From: Caldicellulosiruptor saccharolyticus DSM 8903
Lineage (GTDB): Bacteria; Bacillota; Thermoanaerobacteria; Caldicellulosiruptorales; Caldicellulosiruptoraceae
DNA: 64,000 nt
Direction of reading: 5' to 3'
NCBI RefSeq assembly: GCF_000016545.1
Contig: NC_009437.1
Coordinates: 1,281,501-1,345,500, forward strand
Shown: piece by piece, positions 1 through 9,061 of the stretch
Position numbering within the stretch: the first letter of the stretch is position 1
Layout: the number at the start of each line of letters is the position of its first letter
Translations under genes and position numbers: made by a program
Notes under the pieces: generated by a model
Database searches by the model: none
Seen by the model: only the letters and a program-made list of their open reading frames with translations
Told to the model about the DNA's origin: nothing

Positions 1-585
1 TCAAGACCAAATGGATTTGTTGAGTTGGCAAAGAATGCAATAAAATTGTGTGTAAAAGAAAATATCACTGTATGCGTTAGTACAGTGCTTAAAAAAAGTA
101 ATGTTTCACCTAAGAACTTGAGTAAAATTTATTACTTTTTAATTGAAAATGGTGTAGAAGAATGGGAAATATTGCGCTTTTACCAGGTAGGAAGAGCAGC
201 GAATATTTATGCTCTAAATCCTGATGATAGTGAACTTAAAGAGGCAATTAAGTACATAGATGAACTCAAAAAGGAAAATATTATACAAATTTCATATCAG
301 CATTCTTTAAAAAACAAAATTCACGGAAATGTTAAGTGTAATGCTTTAAGTCATTCAATAGGTATATTTGCTGATGGAACAGTTAGTGCATGTGCTTGGG
401 CACTTGGATATAATGGTAGGCCAATTGATGAAAATTTTGTATTGGGAAAGATGCCAGAACAAAGCTTGAAAGATATTATTGAGAGTGATAAAGCATTAAA
501 ATGGAATAGTAATGAGCTAAAAAATTCTGCTTCAATATGTCAGCCTGATAAAATTATGCTGAATAATCTGTATTTCACTAAATAG
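1..585 (+). CDS. Radical SAM protein, C-terminal part (5' end outside window)
   Basis: The reading frame is open from the first base, so the gene begins upstream and only about 194 C-terminal residues are visible. The visible part looks like the end of a radical SAM enzyme with a SPASM-like auxiliary cluster region. It runs through a barrel-end segment (ILRFYQVGRA) to CNALSHSIGIFADGTVSACA, a pattern of Cys plus a strand reading 'ADGTVSAC' seen in peptide-modifying and anaerobic sulfatase-maturating enzymes, with one more Cys near the end (SICQ). The catalytic CxxxCxxC would lie outside the window. It ends 6 bp before the next radical SAM gene, so the two are probably co-transcribed. The family call is an inference from the C-terminal half only; substrate unknown. 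Confidence 0.6.
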   Translation, partial: SRPNGFVELAKNAIKLCVKENITVCVSTVLKKSNVSPKNLSKIYYFLIENGVEEWEILRFYQVGRAANIYALNPDDSELKEAIKYIDELKKENIIQISYQHSLKNKIHGNVKCNALSHSIGIFADGTVSACAWALGYNGRPIDENFVLGKMPEQSLKDIIESDKALKWNSNELKNSASICQPDKIMLNNLYFTK

Positions 586-606
586 GAAAAGGTGTACGAG
601 GATAAA

Positions 607-1416
607 ATGCAAGCTATAAGATGTAAAACAATTCTTACTAAAAGTAAGTTACCAAGTGTTGATTACTGCTATAATGTTTATATTGGATGTACCCATGCAT
701 GCCAATACTGTTACGCAGAATTTATGAAAAAATTTACAGGACATATTAATGATGAATGGGGTCAATTTGTTGACTACAAAGAAAATGCTTTAGAGATACT
801 TGAAAAAGAAATTAAAAAGGTTAAAAAGAACGAAAAAGTATTATTGGGAAGTGTTACCGATTCCTACCAACCGATAGAAAAGAAACTTCTTTTGACAAGG
901 AAAAGTCTCGAATTATTTTTAAAGAATAAAACACATATTTCTATTTTAACCAAGTCAGCTTTGGTTTTAAGAGATATTGACATACTATCAGGTTACGATA
1001 AGTGTGAAGTAGGTATAAGCTGTGGTTTTTTAGATAAGAATGTTTATCAAATTTTGGAACCACGTGCTAGCAATCCTTACGAAAGAATAATGGTCCTCAG
1101 AGAATTGAAACGTGCAGGAATAAGAACATACTTATTCATAAGTCCAATAATTCCTTTTATCAGTGATATAGAATCTATTTTTTCTTTAGCAGGGGACAGT
1201 ATTGATTTTGCAATGGGTGAAATATTAAATACAAAGCGTAACAATATTAAGAAATTAAGAAGTATATTAGAAAAATTGGTTGGATACAATAAAGTTTCAG
1301 AAATATTAAATCTTTGTAAAGATAATGAATATCTATCGACAATTCAAGATAAATTTGAAGCCTTATGTAGAGCTTATAGAGTCGAAAATAAAGGGTTTTT
1401 TGCTCATAAGAATTAA
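607..1416 (+). CDS. Radical SAM protein, spore photoproduct lyase-like (SPL) family
   Basis: Starting at ATG 607 (GAGG at 598-601; an in-frame GTG at 592 is the alternative), the protein is 269 residues. It carries a radical SAM cluster motif C28-x3-C32-x2-C35 (CTHACQYC) followed by YAEFMKKF, and conserved strand motifs 'LLGSVTDSYQPIEKK' and 'ISILTKSALVLRD'. These are typical of the SPL/Rv2578c-type family of radical SAM proteins. Family members cleave S-adenosylmethionine to a 5'-deoxyadenosyl radical; most are of unknown substrate, and only true SPL repairs spore DNA. Its place between a SPASM-like enzyme and exporter genes suggests a role in a modification pathway rather than DNA repair, which is an inference. 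Confidence 0.75.
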   Translation: MQAIRCKTILTKSKLPSVDYCYNVYIGCTHACQYCYAEFMKKFTGHINDEWGQFVDYKENALEILEKEIKKVKKNEKVLLGSVTDSYQPIEKKLLLTRKSLELFLKNKTHISILTKSALVLRDIDILSGYDKCEVGISCGFLDKNVYQILEPRASNPYERIMVLRELKRAGIRTYLFISPIIPFISDIESIFSLAGDSIDFAMGEILNTKRNNIKKLRSILEKLVGYNKVSEILNLCKDNEYLSTIQDKFEALCRAYRVENKGFFAHKN

Positions 1417-1454
1417 GCAATATGAAAACATTATAGTATATAAGAGGCGAAAAG

Positions 1455-2480
1455 ATGGTAAAAGATTGTTTATTCTTTCTGGTAAAGTTTAGTTCATATA
1501 TGCCAATGGTATTATTACCGTTATTTATATATAAAGAGTTTAATAACGTGTTTTTAATTGGTATTTCGTTAGCAGTGTGGAGGATCTTGTCATATTACAA
1601 ATATAACGTTATTCATAAAACATTGCAGAAGTATATTGTTAGAGCAAGTTTGATATTGATTTTAATAGTAGACTTGTTATATCCTGTAAATCCAAAATAT
1701 AATATATTATTTTTAATCTTTATTTCTTCTTTATTGTCTTCGTATCTGAGAGTAGAGCCTGCCTGTTTAAGAGAGAGTGCGTTAACTAATTTTATATTCA
1801 TAGTGAGTGGAATGATATTTGCTGGTTTAATTATGTATAATTTGCGCTTTCTAAGTTTTTACTTCAACATTTTTAATATTGCATTATTGTTAGTTTGTAG
1901 AATTTCTCCATTTGAAAAAATAAAGAGATGTTCATTTAAAGTATTTAAGTATGATTTAATAACTGTATTTCTTCATAATTTCATTTACTATTTTTTTATT
2001 TTTTCTATTCCACTTATTATGTTTAAGTTAACTGGAAGTTATTACATGACGGGAGTAGCTGTTTCATTTAATTGGATGTTATTTATACCCAAATATTACA
2101 TAATTAATTTTTTAAAAAAATACATGGATATAAGATATATAATAGCAGTTGGTTTTCTGATTTCATCTTCTTTGTTTGTTATAATAGCAGCATATATAAA
2201 AAGTCAAATAATTATTCTATGTAGTTTGCTATTTCATGGGATAAGTGGAGGGATTTCGGAAGGTTTTTGGGACATAGAATGTATTAAAAAGGAAGTAGCT
2301 TGCTATTTGAATGCATGGAAGGTCGGTGGAATTTTAGGGGGAATTACAGGAAGTTTTATAGTTTATTATTTGGGTTTTGAAAAATTATTTTTTATTAGTA
2401 CTTTATTAGCTTTTATTTGTGCAACTATAAATTTTTATTTGGCTATTAAATCACAATTGGAAAGAAGGGATGCAAAATAG
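1455..2480 (+). CDS. MFS-like integral membrane protein
   Basis: This 341-residue, highly hydrophobic protein has roughly ten predicted membrane segments and starts at ATG 1455 behind GAGGCGAAAAG. The layout is like a short major facilitator: an N-terminal set of helices, a basic loop around residue 155 (SPFEKIKRC), and a second set including a glycine-rich helix (HGISGGISEGFWD) and GGILGGITGSF. It is shorter than the usual 12-helix MFS protein (about 400 residues). It lies between radical SAM genes and an ABC exporter, consistent with transport of the cluster product. Substrate is unknown and the family call is tentative. Confidence 0.5.
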   Translation: MVKDCLFFLVKFSSYMPMVLLPLFIYKEFNNVFLIGISLAVWRILSYYKYNVIHKTLQKYIVRASLILILIVDLLYPVNPKYNILFLIFISSLLSSYLRVEPACLRESALTNFIFIVSGMIFAGLIMYNLRFLSFYFNIFNIALLLVCRISPFEKIKRCSFKVFKYDLITVFLHNFIYYFFIFSIPLIMFKLTGSYYMTGVAVSFNWMLFIPKYYIINFLKKYMDIRYIIAVGFLISSSLFVIIAAYIKSQIIILCSLLFHGISGGISEGFWDIECIKKEVACYLNAWKVGGILGGITGSFIVYYLGFEKLFFISTLLAFICATINFYLAIKSQLERRDAK

Positions 2481-2488
2481 TTATTAAT

Positions 2489-3475
2489 ATGGAAAGTGTA
2501 GTAAAAACATATAAGGTTCAACAAAGGGAAAAAAGCATCATTGGGGTTGTAAAGAGTTTTTTTACAAAAAATTACAAAGAAATAAATGCGGTTAACAATT
2601 TGAGCCTTACTATTAATAAAGGAGAACTTGTAGGATATATTGGAGTAAATGGTGCGGGGAAATCTACAACCATAAAGATGTTGGTGGGAATTTTAGTACC
2701 AACAAAAGGCAAAATAAGTGTTTTAGGGAAGGATCCACATAAACATAGAAAAGAAATTGCCAAAAGGATAGGAGTTGTTTTTGGACAACGTTCTCAATTG
2801 ATTTGGGATCTTCCACCAATTGATACTTTCGATCTTTTTTCAAAGATTTATGAGATCCCTAACGAGAAATACCGAAGCAGATTGAAGTACTTAGTAGAAC
2901 ATATGGAAATAGAAGATATCATTCATGTACCTGTTAGGAAATTGAGCCTTGGACAAAGAATGTGTTGTGAAATTGTGGCCTCGTTATTACATAACCCTGA
3001 AATACTTTTCTTTGATGAACCGACAATTGGACTTGATGTATTTAACAAAGAAAAGGTAAGAAATTTTATTAAAAAATTAAACAAAGAATTCGGGACTACA
3101 GTGATTTTAACATCACATGATTTATCTGATATTGAAAATTTATGCAGGAGAATTATAATTATCGACAAAGGTTCAATTATTTTTGATGGGACAATTGAAG
3201 ATTTAAAAACGAAATATGGAACTAAAAGTACTATTAAAATTGAACTAATTGAAAAAAGTAAACCTGTAGACTTTGACTGTAATGATATCGAAGTTGAGAT
3301 AGATTATAATAATAATTTTCTTTATATCAGATACAGCAAGAGAATGTATAGGACCACCGATTTGATAAATCTCGTTATACAAAATTTAGATGGTATCAAA
3401 GATATATCAATTATTGAAAACAACCTTGAAGATATTGTCAAAGAAATTTATTTAAATAAGCATCGGAGGGATTGA
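2489..3475 (+). CDS. ABC transporter ATP-binding protein (ABC-2 exporter type)
   Basis: A 328-residue ATPase with all nucleotide-binding motifs: Walker A GVNGAGKST (residues 52-60), signature LSLGQ (152-156), Walker B ILFFDEP (172-178) and the switch histidine in LTSHDLSDI. The N-terminal extension before the P-loop and the roughly 100-residue C-terminal tail match the COG4586 type, which works with two small ABC-2 permeases. The next two genes encode exactly such permeases, so the three should form one exporter. Translation is probably coupled to the upstream gene, whose stop is 8 bp away; no strong ribosome site is visible. Confidence 0.88.
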   Translation: MESVVKTYKVQQREKSIIGVVKSFFTKNYKEINAVNNLSLTINKGELVGYIGVNGAGKSTTIKMLVGILVPTKGKISVLGKDPHKHRKEIAKRIGVVFGQRSQLIWDLPPIDTFDLFSKIYEIPNEKYRSRLKYLVEHMEIEDIIHVPVRKLSLGQRMCCEIVASLLHNPEILFFDEPTIGLDVFNKEKVRNFIKKLNKEFGTTVILTSHDLSDIENLCRRIIIIDKGSIIFDGTIEDLKTKYGTKSTIKIELIEKSKPVDFDCNDIEVEIDYNNNFLYIRYSKRMYRTTDLINLVIQNLDGIKDISIIENNLEDIVKEIYLNKHRRD

Positions 3476-3476
3476 A

Positions 3477-4325
3477 TTGAATTTAAAGTATAAATTTGAA
3501 AAATGTTTTTATATTTCATATTATGCATTCAAGCAATCATCCACATATTGGATGAATAATTTTTTAAGTATGTTAAGTTCTATTATATTTATTGCAATTG
3601 TATATTACATATGGACAGCTGTATATTCATCTACTAATAATTTTAATTTTATTGCACTAAATAAAACCATAACATATGTATGTGTGATAACCATTATAAA
3701 TCAAATAATAAGTAGAAATACTGAAATGGAAATTGGAGCAAAAGTAATTAATGGAAATATATCGATAGATCTAATTAGACCAATAAATTTTTTTGGTTAT
3801 TTATTTTTTAACAGAGTTGGTGTTGTTTTTTTTAATTTTGTGTTTTCAATCATTCCATTAATCTTTACTGCAAAGGTTATTTTCAAAATTGACATTGTAA
3901 AAGATATTTCCACATTAGTAATAACTATAACAAGTGTTTTATTATCATTTATACTTGTGTATATGTTTGAATTTTTAGTTGGATTAGTAAGTTTTTGGAC
4001 AACCCAGGTATTTGGAGTATCCCTTTTAAAATCTTCATTGATAAATTTACTTGCTGGTTTAACTGTGCCACTTACATTTTATCCTGAGTCGATTCAGAAA
4101 ATATTAATTAATCTTCCATTTCAAGCAATGTATAATATACCTGCTTCTATATACTCTGGTCTGACTTATAGAGTAAATATAATACAACATTTTCTAATAG
4201 TATTAGGTATAAATAGCGTTGTAAAATATTTACTAGAACAGATAATATGGATTTTTATTTTTTCACTTATAACATTTTTATGTTGGAGGATAGTAAGTAA
4301 AAAAATAGTAGTTCAAGGAGGTTAA
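3477..4325 (+). CDS. ABC-2 family transporter permease
   Basis: A 282-residue membrane protein with about six hydrophobic segments. It starts at TTG 3477, set by GGAGGG at 3465-3470, one base after the ATPase stop codon. Features of ABC-2 permeases of the COG4587 type include an early 'YWMNNFLSMLSSIIFIAIVYYIW' helix, the cytosolic 'INGNISIDLIRP' segment and a conserved 'LLAGLTVPLTFYPESIQKILINLPF' helix-turn region. It should pair with the following permease and the preceding ATPase to form an exporter of unknown cargo. Confidence 0.82.
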   Translation: MNLKYKFEKCFYISYYAFKQSSTYWMNNFLSMLSSIIFIAIVYYIWTAVYSSTNNFNFIALNKTITYVCVITIINQIISRNTEMEIGAKVINGNISIDLIRPINFFGYLFFNRVGVVFFNFVFSIIPLIFTAKVIFKIDIVKDISTLVITITSVLLSFILVYMFEFLVGLVSFWTTQVFGVSLLKSSLINLLAGLTVPLTFYPESIQKILINLPFQAMYNIPASIYSGLTYRVNIIQHFLIVLGINSVVKYLLEQIIWIFIFSLITFLCWRIVSKKIVVQGG

Positions 4326-4332
4326 CTCAGAA

Positions 4333-5118
4333 ATGCTTAAATTGTTGTTATTGTATGGAAGTTACTTTAAAGTTAATATAAAAAAACTTGTCGAATATAA
4401 AGCTGATTTTATTTTCAACTTAATTTCAGTACTTGTATGGGTTAGTATAGGACTTATTAATATAGGAATAATTTTTGATAAACTTCAATTGTTAAAAGGT
4501 TGGAGCTTGCCTGAAATTGGTTTGCTTTACGGCATGTGGTCTTTAACATTTGCAATATACAACGCTTTTGGAAATGGGATTTTAGATATTGAAAAGCATG
4601 TAGTTACAGGCAGTATGGATGTGTTATTAACAAAACCTATAAGTCCTCTTATTCAAATAGTATGTTCAAGAATCAACACAATGGGTGTAGGATTTCTTGT
4701 GTTCGGAGTTTTTGTTATGATAATTTCAGCGTATAATATAAATTACACTTGGAATGTTTTAAAAATTTTGTATTTAATAGTAACCTCAATAACTGGAGGA
4801 CTACTTATATTTGCTACATATTTGATTTTGGGAAGTTTGGCTTTTTGGTTGTTACATTCAACATCAGCTATACGCATAGGATATGACATTCACAAATTTG
4901 CACAATATCCTCTTAGTATTTATGGAGATGGAATTAAAATCATATTAGTAACCATATTTCCGTATGCGTTTACAAATTATTATCCTATAGCATTTTCACT
5001 GGGTAAGGTACCAGTATTTTACGGCATTTTGTCTCCCATATTTTGTATTATAATTTTTATTTTGTCTTTAAGAATATGGCGCTTGGGACTGAAAAGATAT
5101 GAAGGAACTGGTTCGTAA
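4333..5118 (+). CDS. ABC-2 family transporter permease (DUF990-like)
   Basis: A 261-residue polytopic membrane protein starting at ATG 4333 behind AAGGAGG (4315-4321). It has the segment 'DIEKHVVTGSMDVLLTKPISPLIQIV', the hallmark 'G.LD..L.kPi..l' loop of COG3694/DUF990 permeases, and six predicted helices. It is the second permease of the three-gene ABC exporter; only 7 bp separate it from its partner. The final part (RIWRLGLKRYEGTGS) is the usual short basic tail of this family. Cargo unknown. Confidence 0.83.
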   Translation: MLKLLLLYGSYFKVNIKKLVEYKADFIFNLISVLVWVSIGLINIGIIFDKLQLLKGWSLPEIGLLYGMWSLTFAIYNAFGNGILDIEKHVVTGSMDVLLTKPISPLIQIVCSRINTMGVGFLVFGVFVMIISAYNINYTWNVLKILYLIVTSITGGLLIFATYLILGSLAFWLLHSTSAIRIGYDIHKFAQYPLSIYGDGIKIILVTIFPYAFTNYYPIAFSLGKVPVFYGILSPIFCIIIFILSLRIWRLGLKRYEGTGS

Positions 5119-5277
5119 TTAAGACAAACAGCAAATTAGTTCAAAAATTTCTAAAAGATTTCTTTATATAATCAAATTCGTCAGTGACAATTAAATTAAA
5201 AAATCGATAGGCACCAATATAGTTTAAGATTACATAAAGATAAATATTTAAATTGAAATATGTGGAGGTGAAATATA

Positions 5278-6504
5278 TTGATAGATTATAATGATTTTCA
5301 TAACTTGGTTTGTAATATTGTTAGGGAAAACCACTTTAACAATATAGTCAGCATTTACTCTTATGGAAGTATATCACAAGGAAATTTTGAAAAAAAATAT
5401 AGTGATGCTGACTTATGGTTCATAATAGAATGCAAATCTATACAAGAAAGGATAAGTTTAGTAAAAGAAATGTCAGCTATAATTGATTGTGAAATAAAAA
5501 AATATTTGGATAAAGTTCATAATGTAAAAAAAGACAGAAAGTATCACTACCATGGTAGTTTATTTTTTACACAAATTGAATTTGAAAAATATTATAATTC
5601 TTATCCTACAAGAGTCATATACCCAATAAAAAAGAAAATTTGGAAATTAATTTACGGAAAAGACTTACTTGAAAAGGTTGAAATTCCTGATCGCAAAATA
5701 TGCGTCAAACATTTACAATACGATTTTGAAGTTTTTGTTCATGAATTTAATAAATTATCTTTTTCTAGTAATACAAGAAACATGATAAAATATTTTTTAA
5801 GAGCTATACAAACGGTTATTTGGATTTTAAAGGATATATATTTGCCTTGTATAGATGAAGTTCTTGAAAAAGCTGATGTAATTCTCAGTGATGATAAACT
5901 ATTACCTTATGTAATAGAAAAAATCAAATACGCAAAAAGCATTAGTTATAAGTTATCAGGAGTCGAATATCTAGAGTTGTTTTTAAATTGCAGCACACTT
6001 CTCGAAATATATGGAAAAAAAATAAATTGTTATGTTTGCAAGAGTGGTTATTCTCTGCTAGACATAAATAAATTTATAGAAACAACCATATGGGGCTGTT
6101 TGGCGTGGGATATGGCTTGTCTGATTAACGGATGGTGTAACATGATAAATAAAAAATCTAAAATGACATTGTTAGAATTTATTGAAGGAGATGGTTATAA
6201 AAGAAGGATGCAGTATTTTAACTATATAATAACAAGAAAATTAAGAGCAGAAGAAGTAGGTTTATCAGTATGGGAGATGCCAGCAATGAGAAGTAGGATA
6301 TTAAATCCTATTCAGATAAATAAAGACGTATGCAAAGATATACTTGATATACCAGCATATATGTTTTTAATTGAGGAACATATGAACAACATTATAAACA
6401 AAAAATTCTCAAAAATGAATATTAGTCAGTTAATTGAATATGCAGAGAAAAAATATATACCAGCTGTTTATGAAGTATTTGAAAGGCTTCTTAAAACCGA
6501 CTAA
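5278..6504 (+). CDS. Nucleotidyltransferase-domain protein
   Basis: A 408-residue protein starting at TTG 5278 behind GTGGAGGTG. The N-terminus carries the Pol-beta-type nucleotidyltransferase core: G30-S31 (YSYGSISQGN) then D43-x-D45 (YSDADLW), the GS-x-D-x-D arrangement that binds Mg-NTP in aminoglycoside, lincosamide and related transferases. The helical C-terminal two thirds (Trp-, Asp- and Cys-rich: WGCLAWDMACLINGWC) is like the substrate domain of those enzymes, but I do not recognise a specific family. It may be a tailoring or self-resistance enzyme of the cluster, or unrelated. There are 159 bp between it and the exporter, so it may have its own promoter. Confidence 0.68.
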   Translation: MIDYNDFHNLVCNIVRENHFNNIVSIYSYGSISQGNFEKKYSDADLWFIIECKSIQERISLVKEMSAIIDCEIKKYLDKVHNVKKDRKYHYHGSLFFTQIEFEKYYNSYPTRVIYPIKKKIWKLIYGKDLLEKVEIPDRKICVKHLQYDFEVFVHEFNKLSFSSNTRNMIKYFLRAIQTVIWILKDIYLPCIDEVLEKADVILSDDKLLPYVIEKIKYAKSISYKLSGVEYLELFLNCSTLLEIYGKKINCYVCKSGYSLLDINKFIETTIWGCLAWDMACLINGWCNMINKKSKMTLLEFIEGDGYKRRMQYFNYIITRKLRAEEVGLSVWEMPAMRSRILNPIQINKDVCKDILDIPAYMFLIEEHMNNIINKKFSKMNISQLIEYAEKKYIPAVYEVFERLLKTD

Positions 6505-6737
6505 TACAAAATCAAATTATGTATTGAAGTACTAATAAGTTTCAAGAAATAAACTTTTAAGCTTATTTTGTATTTTTGTTTACAAAGAGTCCTCAGAATA
6601 TTTTATCAATATTAAAACTTTCTATTCTATTTAACAAAACTTTAACTATCGATAAAGTAAGGAAATTCCAAAGTTAAACAAGCTATTTGTTATATTGTCT
6701 TCGGTATCAACTCAAGAGAGGTAAAAAAGATATCTTC
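6505..6737. other. Intergenic spacer between accessory cluster and IS110 element
   Basis: No coding potential beyond short chance frames. Two weak AT-rich inverted repeats are present, one near 6524-6568 and one joining GAGAGG (6716-6721) to the element boundary CCTCTC at 6738. Either could act as a weak terminator for the upstream genes. Nothing else is recognisable. Confidence 0.4.
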
Positions 6738-7310
6738 CCTCTCTCAATATACCTTTGATTTTCTCAAAATATCTCACGGTTTCTTTAAATTTCGTTATCG
6801 AAACAAACAATTTTGTTCTTGATATTGTTATTATTGCTTTATTCTACCATGCCCAACTTAGAATTGGCCTCCATCTTGTATTTATCTTGTTATTCTACCA
6901 TATTACGGCGGGTATTTATCCACAATAACCATGGCGTTTACCCTCTCATGTCTCTCAGGGTCTTTTCTCACTTGCCCTCAATTCCCTCGTCCCATCTACC
7001 ATGGCGTGGACGTCAGTTATGCTCGTATGCAGGGTCTTCGCCCGTATGGGGGATGTACTCTGACCACCCGCTCACATTTTCCAATCTACTTACTTTTTAT
7101 AAAGAATCATTTTATCCTTCTTTCTTCACTTGTTACTCTTTATACATTGTTTAAGATGTGAACTCCTACCAAAAGGGGCGCTTTGCTACTCGACATGACT
7201 TAATCTCCTCGCAAAGCTAAGAATTTCTTTACCCCCTCAAGATGTGAATCACTCAAACTATTTCTCCTGCTTTAAACTAAGAATGTTCAAGCAATTTTTC
7301 TCACTTCACT
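6738..7310 (-). ncRNA. Long structured non-coding right-end segment of the IS110 element (copy 1)
   Basis: These 573 bases follow the transposase stop codon on the element's coding strand. Part of it (about 6880-7080) is clearly richer in G+C than the flanks and contains several short hairpins and direct repeats; details are given with copy 2. The two copies agree throughout, although no convincing protein frame exists. By analogy with IS110/IS1111 elements, whose guide (bridge or seek) RNA comes from non-coding end sequence, this is a candidate RNA-encoding segment. RNA status is an inference. Confidence 0.4.
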
Positions 7311-8597
7311 TCACGCTGTCCTTGCTAAAGCCTCTCTCTTTATATCGCTCAACATCTTGTTCCCATCATACTTTACGCCTTTTTTCAAAATCGCATAAAA
7401 TACCCTTATCAATTTACAACACAGTGCTATTAATGATTGCTTCTTCTTCAAGGGATTGTTCTCTCGCGTGGTGTAATACCTGTGCAGCTGCTTAAATTCT
7501 TCATTCTTTGCTACTATTGTAATCATGGCCTTGAACAAGCTACTTCTGAGCCTCCCTCGCCCTCTTTTACTTATACACGTCTGACCCTTGTACTTGCCAG
7601 AACTATTCTCAACTATATTGAGTCCCGCCAATTTCTGTATCTGTCTCGCATCCTCATACCTCTTTATATCTCCAACCTCAGAAATAAAGCCAACTGCCGT
7701 TTTTACACCAACACCTTTTATTTTAAGCAGTTCCTCTCCATTCGGCACCTCTCTCAAAAGCTCTGCCATCTCGGCTTCTATCTCTTCTATCTGCTTCTTT
7801 AAAAGCTCATATTGACTCAGCAAATATTTTATCTCTTGTCTTGCCAGCTTTCTCCCTTCTTTTTTACCTATACTCCTTTTGGCAGCCTCTACTAAATCCA
7901 TCGCCCTCCTGCGACTAACCGCTCGCCTATCTACTTTGTCACGCCAGTACTCTATAATCCCTTCCACTTCATTTTCCACTACATCACAAGGCAATGGCAT
8001 CTCTTTTAGGGTCAATAGCGCTACCTTGCCTTCCCAATCAGAAAATACTTCTAAAAACTCTGGAAAATACATATCGAGCCAGTTGATTATTTGATTTTTT
8101 AAAACGTTCAGCTGTTTTTGAAGCCTTTCATATATGTTCATCGCTACTCTCATCTCAGCATATATACCCTCGGGTATATTTGGCTCTGTATATCTTCCAT
8201 CCTTCACAAGCATCGCTATCGTCTTCGGATCCTTTATATCGCTCTTAGTTTGCGTATTATCATCAAGCTCCTTGCTCCTCTTCACGTGAAAAGGATTCAC
8301 TAAAACCACTTTTATGCCATTCTCTCTCAGATACTGCTCAAAGCACAGCCAGTAATGCCCTGTAGGCTCTATCCCTACTATCATGTTGTCTTTGCCATTT
8401 GCTTTCATTATCTTATTTGCCCAATCCAAAAATTTCTCCATACCTTCTTTCCTATTCTCAAACTCTATTCTCTTGCCAAGCTCCACTCCTCTAAAATCAA
8501 ATGCTCTGCCTACATGCCTTTCCTTTGCTATATCTACTCCTACAACTAAAGTTCTCTCTGTTACTTGTAATATCTTTTCATTTTGTGTATACTTCAA
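7311..8597 (-). CDS. IS110-family transposase (copy 1)
   Basis: A 428-residue DEDD transposase. I place the start at TTG 8597, 5 bp after AAAGGAGGT; the frame is open upstream to 8639. Motifs: VVGVDIAKERHV (first Asp), GIEPTGHYW (Glu), NPFHVKRSKELDDNTQTKSDIKDPKTIA (the two late Asp residues), then the transposase_20 domain with the helix-hairpin-helix 'LLKIKGVGVKTAVGFISEVGDI' and GLNIVENSSGKYKGQ. It recombines DNA under RNA guidance in characterised relatives. The protein is identical to that of the inverted copy near 61 kb, so transposition is recent. Confidence 0.92.
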   Translation of the reverse strand: MKYTQNEKILQVTERTLVVGVDIAKERHVGRAFDFRGVELGKRIEFENRKEGMEKFLDWANKIMKANGKDNMIVGIEPTGHYWLCFEQYLRENGIKVVLVNPFHVKRSKELDDNTQTKSDIKDPKTIAMLVKDGRYTEPNIPEGIYAEMRVAMNIYERLQKQLNVLKNQIINWLDMYFPEFLEVFSDWEGKVALLTLKEMPLPCDVVENEVEGIIEYWRDKVDRRAVSRRRAMDLVEAAKRSIGKKEGRKLARQEIKYLLSQYELLKKQIEEIEAEMAELLREVPNGEELLKIKGVGVKTAVGFISEVGDIKRYEDARQIQKLAGLNIVENSSGKYKGQTCISKRGRGRLRSSLFKAMITIVAKNEEFKQLHRYYTTRENNPLKKKQSLIALCCKLIRVFYAILKKGVKYDGNKMLSDIKREALARTA

Positions 8598-8601
8598 AGA
8601 G

Positions 8602-8669
8602 GGTACCTCCTTTGTTGTGTTTTGTCGTAAGTTGTACAACTTACATTCTGTATTTTACCAGGAGGTACC
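8602..8669 (-). promoter_or_regulatory. Hairpin sequestering the IS110 transposase ribosome site (copy 1)
   Basis: On the transposase strand, GGTACCTCCT and AGGAGGTACC are exact reverse complements 48 bases apart, and the second contains the Shine-Dalgarno sequence. Between them sits the 18-base perfect palindrome GTAAGTTGTACAACTTAC. If the RNA folds this way the ribosome site is paired, which would keep translation low. It may also be part of a guide RNA fold. Same layout in copy 2. Confidence 0.55.
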
Positions 8670-8730
8670 TTATCTCTTCAAATCTCATTTCTCTTCATTT
8701 TCACTCATTTTCGTTCATTACAGGAATGCT

Positions 8731-9061
8731 GGTATATACACTTTCTTATGCTCCCAAAAAGTCTTTGTCAATTCTTGGCATAGCTTTATTCTCTCCTGAT
8801 TAAATATGAATTATCTTTTTCATCAAACATAAAATATTATCTCATACCAAAAATACTCCATGATAAAAAAGATACATTTTTAAACACATTATTTTTATAA
8901 AATTTATGTTATGTGCATTTTTTTGATGTTTTCTGTAGATAAATTTTTACAAATTGGGATTCAAAAAATTAAAAAAAGACAATTTTACACATTGAAAATC
9001 AGAAACCATAAGTATTAAATTATATACAGAAGTTTAATTGATAAGAAATGATAGGATAAAA
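8731..9061. other. Intergenic spacer after IS110 copy 1
   Basis: About 330 AT-rich bases without a supportable gene, RNA or strong promoter. Short frames here end quickly and have no ribosome site. Confidence 0.4.

Larger units (their letters stand above)
6738..8730 (-). mobile_element. IS110-family element, copy 1 (complete, 1993 bp)
   Basis: The bounds come from comparison with the inverted second copy at 60504-63814. The two agree from CCTCTCTC at 6738 to CAGGAATGCT ending at 8730 and differ outside. The element has a 91-base segment ahead of the open frame, one transposase gene, and an unusually long 573-base non-coding segment after the transposase stop. No inverted terminal repeats or target duplication are visible, as is usual for IS110-type elements, which use a DEDD transposase and an RNA guide instead of terminal repeats. 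Copy 1 is uninterrupted. Confidence 0.85.

Noticed and set aside
6813..7161. Frames of 113 and 76 codons in the IS110 right end (also mirrored at 63391-63739)
   Set aside because: They lie antisense to the element, have no ribosome site, odd composition and no family motifs. The region is better explained as structured non-coding DNA.
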